DNA of 12,877 nt, from contig CAKUHM010000021.1 of NCBI GenBank assembly GCA_934655835.1, positions 1 to 12,877 on the forward strand, written 5' to 3'. The first letter of the stretch is position 1. Every line of letters begins with the position of its first letter. Origin of the DNA: an uncultured Collinsella sp. GTDB taxonomy: Bacteria > Actinomycetota > Coriobacteriia > Coriobacteriales > Coriobacteriaceae. The position numbers were made by a program, and so were the translations under genes. Under the pieces are notes generated by a model that saw only the letters and a program-made list of their open reading frames with translations, was not told the origin of the DNA and made no database searches. Positions 1 through 6,007 of this stretch are shown one piece after another.

Positions 1-49
1 TGTCGTCGGGCTTGCCACTCGCCTGTCGAACGTCAAATACGAGCGCCAC
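1..49 (-). CDS. Start of an unidentified gene (partial, runs off the window)
   Basis: A GTG codon at 49-47 opens a frame of 16 codons to the window edge, reading MALVFDVRQASGKPDD. A good Shine-Dalgarno site, GGAGG (58-62 on the complement), lies 8 nt upstream, inside the last codons of cutC. The start lies 3 nt beyond the cutC stop, so the two genes are probably co-transcribed and translationally coupled. No ATG occurs in the visible part, so GTG is the only start with a ribosome site. The visible residues resemble the first beta strand of a soluble enzyme, but that is not enough to name a family. The main doubt is that 49 nt can stay open by chance; the ribosome site is the real support. Confidence 0.55.
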   Translation of the reverse strand, partial: MALVFDVRQASGKPDD

Positions 50-52
50 GGG

Positions 53-730
53 CTATACCTCCAGTGGCACGATCTTGGTGCCATGGAGCTCAGACACGCC
101 CAGTTTCGCCGCAACCACATCGCGGTTGGCCGTGGTAATCCCGCCGCCGGGAAGGATGGTCAAACGATCGCCAGCATACTCGATTAAACGAGTCAGGTGA
201 TCGAAATTGTCCTCGATCGGTGTGCCGGCCGCGCCACCATGCGTCAGGATGCGCGCAACGCCGCAGTCGGCAAGCGTGTCAATTGCGTCGAGCTGAGCCT
301 CGGGCGAGAGCTGGTCAAATGCCATATGGAAGGTGATGTCGACGGACTCGCGCTTGCATTCCTCGGTCGCGCAACCTGCAGCCATCACGAGGGCACCGAG
401 CGTGAGTTCATCGAGCGCCCAGCCGCCGGCGCAGGGCTTGCAGCATCCAAAGACCAGGCCGTCAACGCCGGCACTCACGGCAAGGCCCAGGTCCATCTCC
501 ATCATGCGCAGCTCGTCTTGGTTGTAATGAAAGTCGCCACCACGCGGGCGAATCATGCACATCACCCGTGCACCATGCTCGTGAGCATAGTTGACCGTAG
601 CGCTGATGACGCCGGCCGAAGGCGTGGTGCCACCGACGGCGAGGTTGTCGCACAGCTCGATGCGCCCCGCACAGGCCTCGATGGCTGCCGGCACCCGTTC
701 AAAGTTCTCGGCACAAAACTCGTACAGCAT
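53..730 (-). CDS. cutC: CutC-family protein (copper homeostasis family, TIM barrel)
   Basis: A 225-residue soluble cytoplasmic protein of the CutC family. The family has a TIM-barrel fold and was first linked to copper tolerance, but its biochemical role is unsettled. Family landmarks appear in order: IELCDNLAVGGTTPS (24-38), MIRPRGGDFHYN (59-70), GVDGLVFG (88-95), ITFHMAFD (132-139), RILTHGG (160-166), ILPGGGIT (192-199) and LHGTK (215-219). The length is a little below the E. coli protein (about 248). The start at 730 is preferred over the longer frame from 787 because GGGGG (738-742) lies 7 nt upstream and the extra N-terminus matches nothing in the family. Cysteines are frequent, including C96-C97-x-x-C100 after the GLVFG strand. 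Its nearest upstream neighbour is the inverted repeat at 790-856, and no convincing promoter was found. The family call is firm; a copper role is not shown by the sequence. Confidence 0.9.
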   Translation of the reverse strand: MLYEFCAENFERVPAAIEACAGRIELCDNLAVGGTTPSAGVISATVNYAHEHGARVMCMIRPRGGDFHYNQDELRMMEMDLGLAVSAGVDGLVFGCCKPCAGGWALDELTLGALVMAAGCATEECKRESVDITFHMAFDQLSPEAQLDAIDTLADCGVARILTHGGAAGTPIEDNFDHLTRLIEYAGDRLTILPGGGITTANRDVVAAKLGVSELHGTKIVPLEV

Positions 731-789
731 AGATAGACCCCCAAAGGCAGCAAGTGTTTTCCGACGGGCATTGTCGCACGCCCCCATGA

Positions 790-856
790 AGTTGCGGTGG
801 AATAGGGACTGCCTTGGCGTCTAGAGCCCTCATTTAGTCCCTATTTCACCGCAACT
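790..856. repeat. Long inverted repeat, 21-bp arms, 25-nt loop
   Basis: The left arm (790-810) runs AGTTGCGGTG to AATAGGGACT. The right arm (836-856) is its reverse complement except for one position, where G at 800 faces T at 846 (a G-U pair in plus-strand RNA). The 25-nt centre (811-835) shows no structure of its own. It lies between the liv terminator and cutC. Neither side has the T-run of an intrinsic terminator. Its size and near-perfect arms suggest a dispersed palindromic element (REP- or MITE-like) rather than an operator, but no transposase or clear target duplication is present. Confidence 0.85.
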
Positions 857-892
857 AAAAAAGGGGCGCTGACCGAGATAGTCAGCGCCCCT
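857..892 (-). terminator. Rho-independent terminator of the liv genes
   Basis: A perfect 12-bp stem (862-873 with 881-892, AGGGGCGCTGAC) and a 7-nt loop. On the minus strand the stem is followed by a run of six T residues. It begins 12 nt after the livF stop. Confidence 0.93.
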
Positions 893-904
893 TTGTTGAA
901 CGGA

Positions 905-1586
905 TTAACCGCCAAGATAGGCTTTGCGGACGTTGTCGTCATGCAGGAGCTCTTGACCGGTGCCGGTCATGGTGATCTTACCGGTCTCGAGCACGTAGCC
1001 GCGCGTGGCGATCGAAAGCGCCATCTGCGCGTTCTGCTCGACCAGAAGCACCGTGGTGCCGGCCTTGTGCAGATCCTCGACAATCTGGAAGATCTGCTCA
1101 ATCAGAATCGGCGCCAGGCCCATGGAGGGCTCGTCGAGCATGAGCAGCTTGGGGTTGCTCATAAGGGCGCGGCCCATAACGAGCATCTGCTGCTCGCCGC
1201 CCGAAAGGGTGCCGGCGACCTGGCGACGGCGCTCCTTCAGGCGCGGCAACCGTGGACTTGGGCTGCGTGTAGGCACCCATCTCCAGGTTCTCCTCGACCG
1301 TCATCTGCAAAAAGGCGCGACGGCCCTCGGGCACCTGAGCCAGGCCCTTGCTCACCAGCTTGTCGGCGGGCGTATGGGTAATATCCTCGCCCATAAACTT
1401 GATGGAGCCGGTTTTGGAGCGCAGCAGGCCCGAGACGGTCTTAAGCGTCGTGGACTTGCCGGCACCGTTGGCGCCGATCAGGGCCACGATCTCGCCCTCG
1501 TTGACGTTAAAGGAGATGTCCTTGATGGCGTGGATGGCGCCGTACCAGACGTTGATGTTGTAGACGGAAAGCATCGGCTCTGCCAT
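905..1586 (-). pseudogene. livF: livF, branched-chain amino acid ABC transporter ATPase, frameshifted
   Basis: LivF is one of the two ATPases that power the LivHM permease from the cytoplasmic face. The gene begins at the ATG at 1586, directly after the livG TAA, with GGGGGAG inside the end of livG. Frame 1 reads normally through Walker A (GANGAGKST, residues 38-46), the VPEGRR and MTVEEN motifs and MGAYTQPKS (to about residue 111). It then becomes 50 residues of non-family sequence and stops at 1098. The family sequence resumes one base out of phase at 1246: PRLKERRRQVAGTLSGGEQQML (signature), LLMLDEP (Walker B), LLVEQN, and ends AYLGG at 905. The switch lies near 1247-1262. Joined together, the halves give about 225 residues against the usual 233-240, so about ten residues are missing as well. 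A real out-of-frame deletion or an assembly error are both possible. Neither half alone could form a working ATPase. Confidence 0.85.
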
Positions 1587-2447
1587 TTAGTTCTCCCCCT
1601 TATCCTGCTTGCCCAGATACGCCTCGATAACGGCGTCGTTGTTCTGGATTTCCTCGGCCGTGCCCTTGGCGATGACCTTACCAAAGTTAAGCACGCAGAT
1701 GCCCTCGCAGATGTTCATGACGAGCGACATATCGTGCTCGATGAGCATGATGGCGATGCCGAAGGTGTCACGGATCTTGACGATGTTCGCCATGAGCTCG
1801 GCGGTCTCGGACGGGTTCATGCCGGCGGCAGGCTCGTCGAGCAGCAGCAGCTTGGGGTTGGTGGCAAGCGCGCGGACAATCTCCAGGCGACGCTGGGCGC
1901 CGTAAGGCAGCGAGCCGGCCTGCTCGTTTGCCAGATGCTCCATATCAAAGATGGACAGCAGCTCCATGGCGCGCTCGTGGGCGGCCTTCTCGTGCTTCCA
2001 ATACGTCGGCAGGCGCAGCACGCCCTCAAAACCGGAATAGCGCTCCTGGTTGTGCAGACCGACCTTAACGTTATCCTCCACCGTCATGGTGTTGAACAGG
2101 CGGATGTTCTGGAAGGTACGGGCGATACCCATGCGGTTGACCTGGTAGACGGACTTGCCCGAGGTGTCCTCACCGTCGAGCAGAATGGTGCCATGCGTGG
2201 GCTGGTACACCTTGGTGAGCAGGTTGAAGACCGTGGTCTTGCCGGCGCCGTTGGGGCCGATCAGACCGGCGATCTCGGTCTTGCCGATGGTGAGGCTAAA
2301 GTCGTCGACCGCCTTAAGGCCGCCGAACTCAATGCCCAGGTGAATGCACTCGAGCGCCGGGCGCTCGCCCAGGTCGCGGTCGGGAACGATGGCGCCAGAA
2401 GGATACGGGACCATCTTGCCCTTGTTGAACTCAAACTTACTGGGCAT
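1587..2447 (-). CDS. livG: Branched-chain amino acid ABC transporter ATP-binding protein LivG
   Basis: The second ATPase of the Leu/Ile/Val importer, 286 residues, cytoplasmic and peripheral to LivHM. Visible motifs: Walker A GPNGAGKT (64-71), Q-loop Q113 in ARTFQN, ABC signature LPYGAQRR (180-187, a LivG-type variant of LSGGQ), Walker B LLLLDEP (200-206) and H-loop H238 in LIEHDMS. The C-terminal AYLGK is typical of the LivG/LivF class. The start at 2447 is set by AGGAGG (2457-2462) 9 nt upstream, within the last codons of livM. The genes overlap by 11 nt, so translation is probably coupled. About 30 residues precede the first ABC strand, longer than in E. coli LivG and without a known motif. 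The frame is intact, unlike its partner livF. Confidence 0.96.
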   Translation of the reverse strand: MPSKFEFNKGKMVPYPSGAIVPDRDLGERPALECIHLGIEFGGLKAVDDFSLTIGKTEIAGLIGPNGAGKTTVFNLLTKVYQPTHGTILLDGEDTSGKSVYQVNRMGIARTFQNIRLFNTMTVEDNVKVGLHNQERYSGFEGVLRLPTYWKHEKAAHERAMELLSIFDMEHLANEQAGSLPYGAQRRLEIVRALATNPKLLLLDEPAAGMNPSETAELMANIVKIRDTFGIAIMLIEHDMSLVMNICEGICVLNFGKVIAKGTAEEIQNNDAVIEAYLGKQDKGEN

Positions 2448-3516
2448 CGGCTGCCACCTCCTTCTTGGGAGCAAAGCGGTCCTTAACGCGTGCGAAGAAC
2501 GCCTTGATCTGCGGGTTGTTGGTGCAGACCATGACCAGAATCAGCACGATGGCGTAGATGAGCATGCGGTAGTCCGAGAACTGACGGAGCAGCTCGGGGA
2601 GCACCGTGAGCAGCGCTGCGGCGATGACGGAGCCGCGCATGTTGCCCAGACCGCCCAGGACCACGAACACCAGGATGAGAATCGAGGTATTGAAGTCGAA
2701 CTTGGTGGCGGAGAGCTGCGAGAAGTTACCACCAAAGAGGGCTCCGGCGGCACCGGCGAGGGCAGCGGAAACCACGAAGGCGATCATACGGTACTGGGTG
2801 ACGGAGATGCCCACAGACTCGGCAGCGATCTTGTTATCGCGCACGGCCATGATGGCGCGGCCGGTACGGCTGCGGACCAGGTTGAGCACGATCACGAGCG
2901 CGACCATGACCAGGATGGCGCCGGCAAGGAAGGTCGAATAGGTCGACACGCCCGAGGCGCCCTGGGCGCCCTTGATGATGGCGGTTCCGTCCTCGAGCAG
3001 GTGCAGGTCGTCAATCGTTGAGTTGCCCGTGATGTTAAAGATCACGTGCAGGCCGTGGGAGTCGACGCCCACGATGAGGCAAGTAACGATCTCTTTGATG
3101 ATCTCGCCAAAGGCCAGCGTCACGATGGCCAGGTAGTCGCCGCTCAGGCGAAGGACCGGGATGCCGATCAAGAAGCCCAGGATGGCCGCGGCGATGGCGC
3201 CGACCACGATGCTGATGATGAGGCGCACAGGATCGGAGGGAACGGCGCTCTCGAGGGCGACCGCGGTGACGATACCCGTGTAGGCACCGACACTCATAAA
3301 GCCCGCGTGGCCCAGCGACAGGTCGCCTGCGATACCGACGAGGAGGTTAAGCGAGATGGCCATGACGATGTAGGCCGTAATGGGAACCAGCTGACCGGCG
3401 ATCATGCGCGGGATCATGTGGTTGGACTGCATAAAGAACACGATGGCGAAGGCCACGATGCACATGGCGTACGTGACAAAGTCGTGACGCGTCTGCTTGT
3501 CTTTAAGGAACTTCAT
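2437..3516 (-). CDS. livM: Branched-chain amino acid ABC transporter permease LivM
   Basis: A 359-residue polytopic membrane permease that pairs with LivH to form the translocation channel. Family landmarks: an N-terminal membrane segment (VTYAMCIVAFAIVFFM), then GIAGDLSLGHAGFMSVGAYTG, DYLAIVTLAFGEIIKE, a cytoplasmic ATPase-coupling loop GRAIMAVRDNKIAAESVGI, and the C-terminal pair VLGGLGNMRGSVIAAALL and LIYAIVLILVMV. A mainly polar stretch (HGLHVIFNITGNSTIDDLHLL) lies in the long extracytoplasmic loop. ATG 3516 is chosen because AGGTGA lies 5 nt upstream; a GTG at 3525 is also in frame but is badly placed for a ribosome site. The start lies 9 nt beyond the livH stop and the end overlaps livG. 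Confidence 0.95.
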   Translation of the reverse strand: MKFLKDKQTRHDFVTYAMCIVAFAIVFFMQSNHMIPRMIAGQLVPITAYIVMAISLNLLVGIAGDLSLGHAGFMSVGAYTGIVTAVALESAVPSDPVRLIISIVVGAIAAAILGFLIGIPVLRLSGDYLAIVTLAFGEIIKEIVTCLIVGVDSHGLHVIFNITGNSTIDDLHLLEDGTAIIKGAQGASGVSTYSTFLAGAILVMVALVIVLNLVRSRTGRAIMAVRDNKIAAESVGISVTQYRMIAFVVSAALAGAAGALFGGNFSQLSATKFDFNTSILILVFVVLGGLGNMRGSVIAAALLTVLPELLRQFSDYRMLIYAIVLILVMVCTNNPQIKAFFARVKDRFAPKKEVAADAQ

Positions 3517-3525
3517 AACGCTCAC

Positions 3526-4407
3526 CTACACCTTCTCGGGGACGTACTTGCCCAAGAGGCCGGCAGGCTTGACGAGCAGGACGATGATCAGAACGCCAAA
3601 GACGATGGAGTTGGCAAGGCTCGTGGAAATGTAGGCCTGTGCCATCGCCTCGATGATGCCGATGAGAATGCCACCGACAAAGGCGCCGGGGATGGAGCCG
3701 ATGCCACCGAAGACGGCGGCGTCGAAGGCCTTGATGCCGGGCATGGCGCCCGTCGTGGGCTGCAGGACCGGCGAGTAGGAGCACAGCAGCACGCCGGCGA
3801 TGGCGGCAAGGGCAGAGCCGATGGCAAACGTCATCGAGATGGTGCGGTTGACGTTGATGCCCATGAGCTGAGCGGCGGCCTTGTCCTCGGACACGGCGCG
3901 CATGGCCTTGCCCATCTTGGTGTTGCCCGTAAAGAACATCAGGCCGGCCATGATAACCAGGCAGGCGACGATGGTGACGAGCGAGACGGCGCTCACGTTG
4001 TACTTGGCCAAGAACTCCGGCACCGGGAAGGTGACGAGCGAAGTAAAGTTCTTGGGCGTGGCGCCCCACAGAAGCTGGGCAGCGTTCTGCAGGAAGTAGG
4101 ACACGCCGATGGCCGTGATCAGAACGGCCAGCGGGCCCGCCTGGCGCAGCGGCTTGTAGGCCAGACCCTCGATGAGAACACCGAGAACCGTGCAGACCGC
4201 GCAAGAGAGAATTACAGATGCCCAGCCCGGAAGGCCGAGATACGACGTGGCGCAGAACGAGACATAGGCACCGACCATGATGACGTCGCCGTGAGCGAAG
4301 TTCAGCATCTTGGCGATACCGTAGACCATGGTGTAGCCCAACGCGATGATGGCGTAGACGCTGCCCATGGACAGGCCGTTGACCAGGTATTGGATAAAGA
4401 CCGTCAT
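3526..4407 (-). CDS. livH: Branched-chain amino acid ABC transporter permease LivH
   Basis: A 293-residue inner-membrane permease, partner of LivM. It begins with the characteristic NGLSMGSVYAIIALGYTMVYGIAKMLNFAHGDVIMVGAY, with the family's NFAHGD motif, and carries the coupling loop GKAMRAVSEDKAAAQLMGI and the late segment AFDAAVFGGIGSIPGAFVGG. Hydrophobic stretches suggest about eight membrane spans. ATG 4407 is preferred because GGGGG (4417-4421) is 9 nt upstream. An in-frame ATG at 4416 touches that site and is too close, and the longer frame up to 4500 adds non-family sequence. Its 139-nt gap from livK1 contains a hairpin (4484-4515), so its level may be set separately from that of the binding protein. 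Confidence 0.95.
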   Translation of the reverse strand: MTVFIQYLVNGLSMGSVYAIIALGYTMVYGIAKMLNFAHGDVIMVGAYVSFCATSYLGLPGWASVILSCAVCTVLGVLIEGLAYKPLRQAGPLAVLITAIGVSYFLQNAAQLLWGATPKNFTSLVTFPVPEFLAKYNVSAVSLVTIVACLVIMAGLMFFTGNTKMGKAMRAVSEDKAAAQLMGINVNRTISMTFAIGSALAAIAGVLLCSYSPVLQPTTGAMPGIKAFDAAVFGGIGSIPGAFVGGILIGIIEAMAQAYISTSLANSIVFGVLIIVLLVKPAGLLGKYVPEKV

Positions 4408-4453
4408 GTTCCACATCCCCCTTTCGAATAGGTTTCCAGTTACTGTATGAAAC

Positions 4454-4473
4454 AGGGACGTTACACTGTCCCT
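4454..4473. repeat. Short inverted repeat upstream of livH
   Basis: AGGGAC (4454-4459) and GTCCCT (4468-4473) are exact inverted copies with an 8-nt spacer, 47-66 nt upstream of the livH start. This could be an operator half-site pair or a small RNA hairpin. The GTCCC core also occurs in the array at 9839-10071 and in the arms at 790-856, but the match is too short to link them firmly. Confidence 0.5.
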
Positions 4474-4483
4474 AGATACCAAG

Positions 4484-4515
4484 CAAGCAGGGAAGGCCAA
4501 AACCTCCCCTGCTTG
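4484..4515 (-). terminator. Intercistronic hairpin between livK1 and livH (attenuator or RNA stabiliser)
   Basis: Arms 4484-4496 and 4503-4515 form a 13-bp stem with a 6-nt loop; in minus-strand RNA all 13 pairs form, one as G-U. No U-run follows, so it is not a full intrinsic terminator. It lies 31 nt after the livK1 stop. In other bacteria such a hairpin behind a binding-protein gene protects the upstream message and lowers expression of the membrane genes. That role here is inference. Confidence 0.6.
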
Positions 4516-4546
4516 GGATCAAAACCGCTCTATGTAAGGCGGCCTA

Positions 4547-5734
4547 TTAGGCCTGTACGTACTTGCCGTCGGTGATGACGTACGCCGTCGGGTCCTTCTG
4601 GACCTGGCCCTTGTCGTTCCAGGAAAGCTTGCCGGTCAGACCGTCAACGGTGATCTTGAGCATAGCCTCGGGCAGCTTCTCGGCGACCTCGGTGGGGTCG
4701 GCGTCGACGCCCAGGCCGGCCTCCTTGAGAGCCTCGACCACTGCGTGCACGCCATCGTAGGCGTCGGCGGCAAACTGGTCGGGGGTATCGCCGTACTTAT
4801 CCTTGTAAGCGTTGACGAAGTCGGCGTTCTTCTCGTCATCGGCGGAGAACGGGGTCATGAGCAGCAGACCCTCGGCAAGGGAGGTGTCGAAGCCCTCCAC
4901 GCCCAGGATGCCGTCCATGCCGTCGCAGCCCATCATCTTGACGTCGTAGCCCATGTCCTTGGCGTTCTTGAGCAGGACAGACGCCGGCGTGTAGTAGATC
5001 GGCGCGAAGATCATGGTGGCGCCGGCCTGCTTGGCCTTGGTGAGCTGGTTGGTGAAGCTCGTGGAAGAGTCGTCCTTAAAGGTTTCCTCGTCAACGATCT
5101 CGAGCTTGGACTCAGCGGCCTGGGCCTTAAAGGCATCGGCAATGCCCGAAGAATAGGCGTCACCGGAGTTATAGAAGAGCACGAACTTCTCGTCCGCATA
5201 CTTCTGAGCCAGGAACTTGGCAGCGTTGACGCCCTGGTTGGGGTCGGTAAAGCAAACCTGGAAGACGCAATCCTTGCCCTTGGTGACGTCCTCAGAAGAC
5301 GCGGACGGGGTGATCATGAACGTCTCGGGGTCCTTGCCGCACTCGGCGGCAACGGCAACCGATGCGCCCGTGGTGGTCGGGCCGACGAGGGCCTGCATAC
5401 CCCAGTCCAGAAGATTATTAAAGGCGTTGACGGCCTTCTCGCCGTCGGCCTGATCGTCCTCGGCCTTGCTGGCAAGCGGAAGCTCCTTGGTGGAGAAATC
5501 CTTGCAGCCAAGCTCGACGGCCTGAGTAACGGACTTGCCATAGGAGGCATTTGCACCGGTCAGCGGGCCGATGGTACCGATCTTAAACGAAGCGTCGCCC
5601 GAAGCGGAACCGCTATCGCCGCCGTTGGAGGAGCAGCCAGCTAGAATAGACATCGCCCCCAGACCTGCTGCGCTCGCGATAACGCTCCTGCGATTCATAA
5701 CAGGGTTCAATGACTTACCGGTGAGGCTCGACAT
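4547..5734 (-). CDS. livK: Branched-chain amino acid ABC transporter substrate-binding lipoprotein (copy 1)
   Basis: A 395-residue extracytoplasmic binding protein (periplasmic-binding fold type I, Leu/Ile/Val family) that delivers substrate to LivHM. The N-terminus carries NRRSVI (14-19), a hydrophobic stretch and the lipobox ILAGC with the lipidated cysteine at 34, followed by a Ser/Gly linker. The mature part has GPLTGANASYGKS, VGPTTTGAS, ITPSASS (ligand-carboxylate region), LFYNSGDAYSSG, FAPIYYTPAS, GCDGMDG and FAADAYDGVHA. The start at 5734 is set by AGGAG (5741-5745) 6 nt upstream; an inner ATG at residue 13 has no comparable site. It is very similar to the next gene upstream (6006-7172), a tandem duplication. 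The ligand could be one or several aliphatic amino acids; sequence alone does not decide. Confidence 0.94.
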   Translation of the reverse strand: MSSLTGKSLNPVMNRRSVIASAAGLGAMSILAGCSSNGGDSGSASGDASFKIGTIGPLTGANASYGKSVTQAVELGCKDFSTKELPLASKAEDDQADGEKAVNAFNNLLDWGMQALVGPTTTGASVAVAAECGKDPETFMITPSASSEDVTKGKDCVFQVCFTDPNQGVNAAKFLAQKYADEKFVLFYNSGDAYSSGIADAFKAQAAESKLEIVDEETFKDDSSTSFTNQLTKAKQAGATMIFAPIYYTPASVLLKNAKDMGYDVKMMGCDGMDGILGVEGFDTSLAEGLLLMTPFSADDEKNADFVNAYKDKYGDTPDQFAADAYDGVHAVVEALKEAGLGVDADPTEVAEKLPEAMLKITVDGLTGKLSWNDKGQVQKDPTAYVITDGKYVQA

Positions 5735-5755
5735 GCGGCTCTCCTCTCAAATCTC

Positions 5756-5776
5756 GTCGGGTTTCGATTACCCGAC
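5756..5776 (-). promoter_or_regulatory. Hairpin just upstream of the livK1 ribosome site
   Basis: GTCGGGT (5756-5762) and ACCCGAC (5770-5776) form a 7-bp GC-rich stem with a 7-nt loop, ending about 10 nt before the livK1 Shine-Dalgarno site. In the message it could stabilise the 5' end or affect initiation; on DNA it could be an operator. Confidence 0.55.
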
Positions 5777-5909
5777 AGGCCATCCTTCGCCGTGTTCGGC
5801 GTTCGCAAAATAGTAGACGCTTTAGTTAAGAAAAGTGGTGATTATTTCAACTTTTCTTTGGGTTTGTCCTTTTATCCATATTTCTGCGTATTTTTATCGC
5901 TTTATGCAG

Positions 5910-5945
5910 TTACGCCACTTTATTGTGTAAAAGTAATGTTTCCAT
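5910..5945 (-). other. Possible 11-residue leader peptide rich in leucine
   Basis: A small frame, ATG to TAA, encodes METLLLHNKVA upstream of livK1. It has three leucine codons in a row (TTA CTT TTA; TTA is rare in this GC-rich DNA) and a valine. A leucine-rich leader before a leucine transporter would fit attenuation. Against it, the only ribosome-site candidate (AGGA) is about 13 nt upstream, no clear terminator/antiterminator pair with a U-run follows, and AT-rich DNA yields such frames by chance. Confidence 0.25.
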
Positions 5946-5969
5946 TCTGTTACAAGCGTCCTCGCCCTG

Positions 5970-6007
5970 AATAAAAGAGCCTCACCGGTTGCGTTTTATA
6001 CGCTCTT
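5970..6007 (-). terminator. Weak intrinsic terminator after livK2
   Basis: On the minus strand AAGAGC (6007-6002, overlapping the livK2 stop) pairs with GCTCTT (5980-5975), which runs into TTTTATT. The stem is only 6 bp with a 21-nt loop, and the loop holds its own GCGT/ACGC mini-hairpin. It probably terminates only part of the transcripts. Confidence 0.45.

Larger units (their letters stand above)
5735..5969 (-). promoter_or_regulatory. AT-rich leader and promoter region of livK1
   Basis: This gap of about 235 nt is much richer in A and T than its flanks. It holds a 9-bp inverted repeat (5828-5836 with 5850-5858, AAGAAAAGT, 13-nt spacer, arm centres 22 bp apart) and a 7-bp leader hairpin (5756-5776). 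It also holds one copy of ATGTTTCC (5936-5943) shared with the livK2 upstream region, and a small frame, METLLLHNKVA, on the minus strand (5945-5910). A weak promoter match on the minus strand is TTTACA (5931-5926) with CATAAA 19 nt further on. No single promoter can be fixed with confidence, but the composition and symmetry point to a regulated start of livK1 in addition to any read-through from livK2. Confidence 0.5.

Noticed and set aside
790..856. Second terminator for the liv genes or cutC
   Set aside because: The stem is strong but no T-run follows on either strand, and a proper terminator lies next to it.
1230..1270. Programmed ribosomal frameshift in livF
   Set aside because: No slippery heptamer or stimulatory structure is visible, the family does not use one, and about ten residues are missing as well as the phase change.
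1005..2486. Long open frame opposite livF and livG
   Set aside because: A shadow of the ATPase genes; no family motif and no ribosome site.
3046..4431. Long open frame opposite livM and livH
   Set aside because: The product is rich in Asp, His, Arg and Gly with no domain, while the minus strand encodes recognisable permeases.
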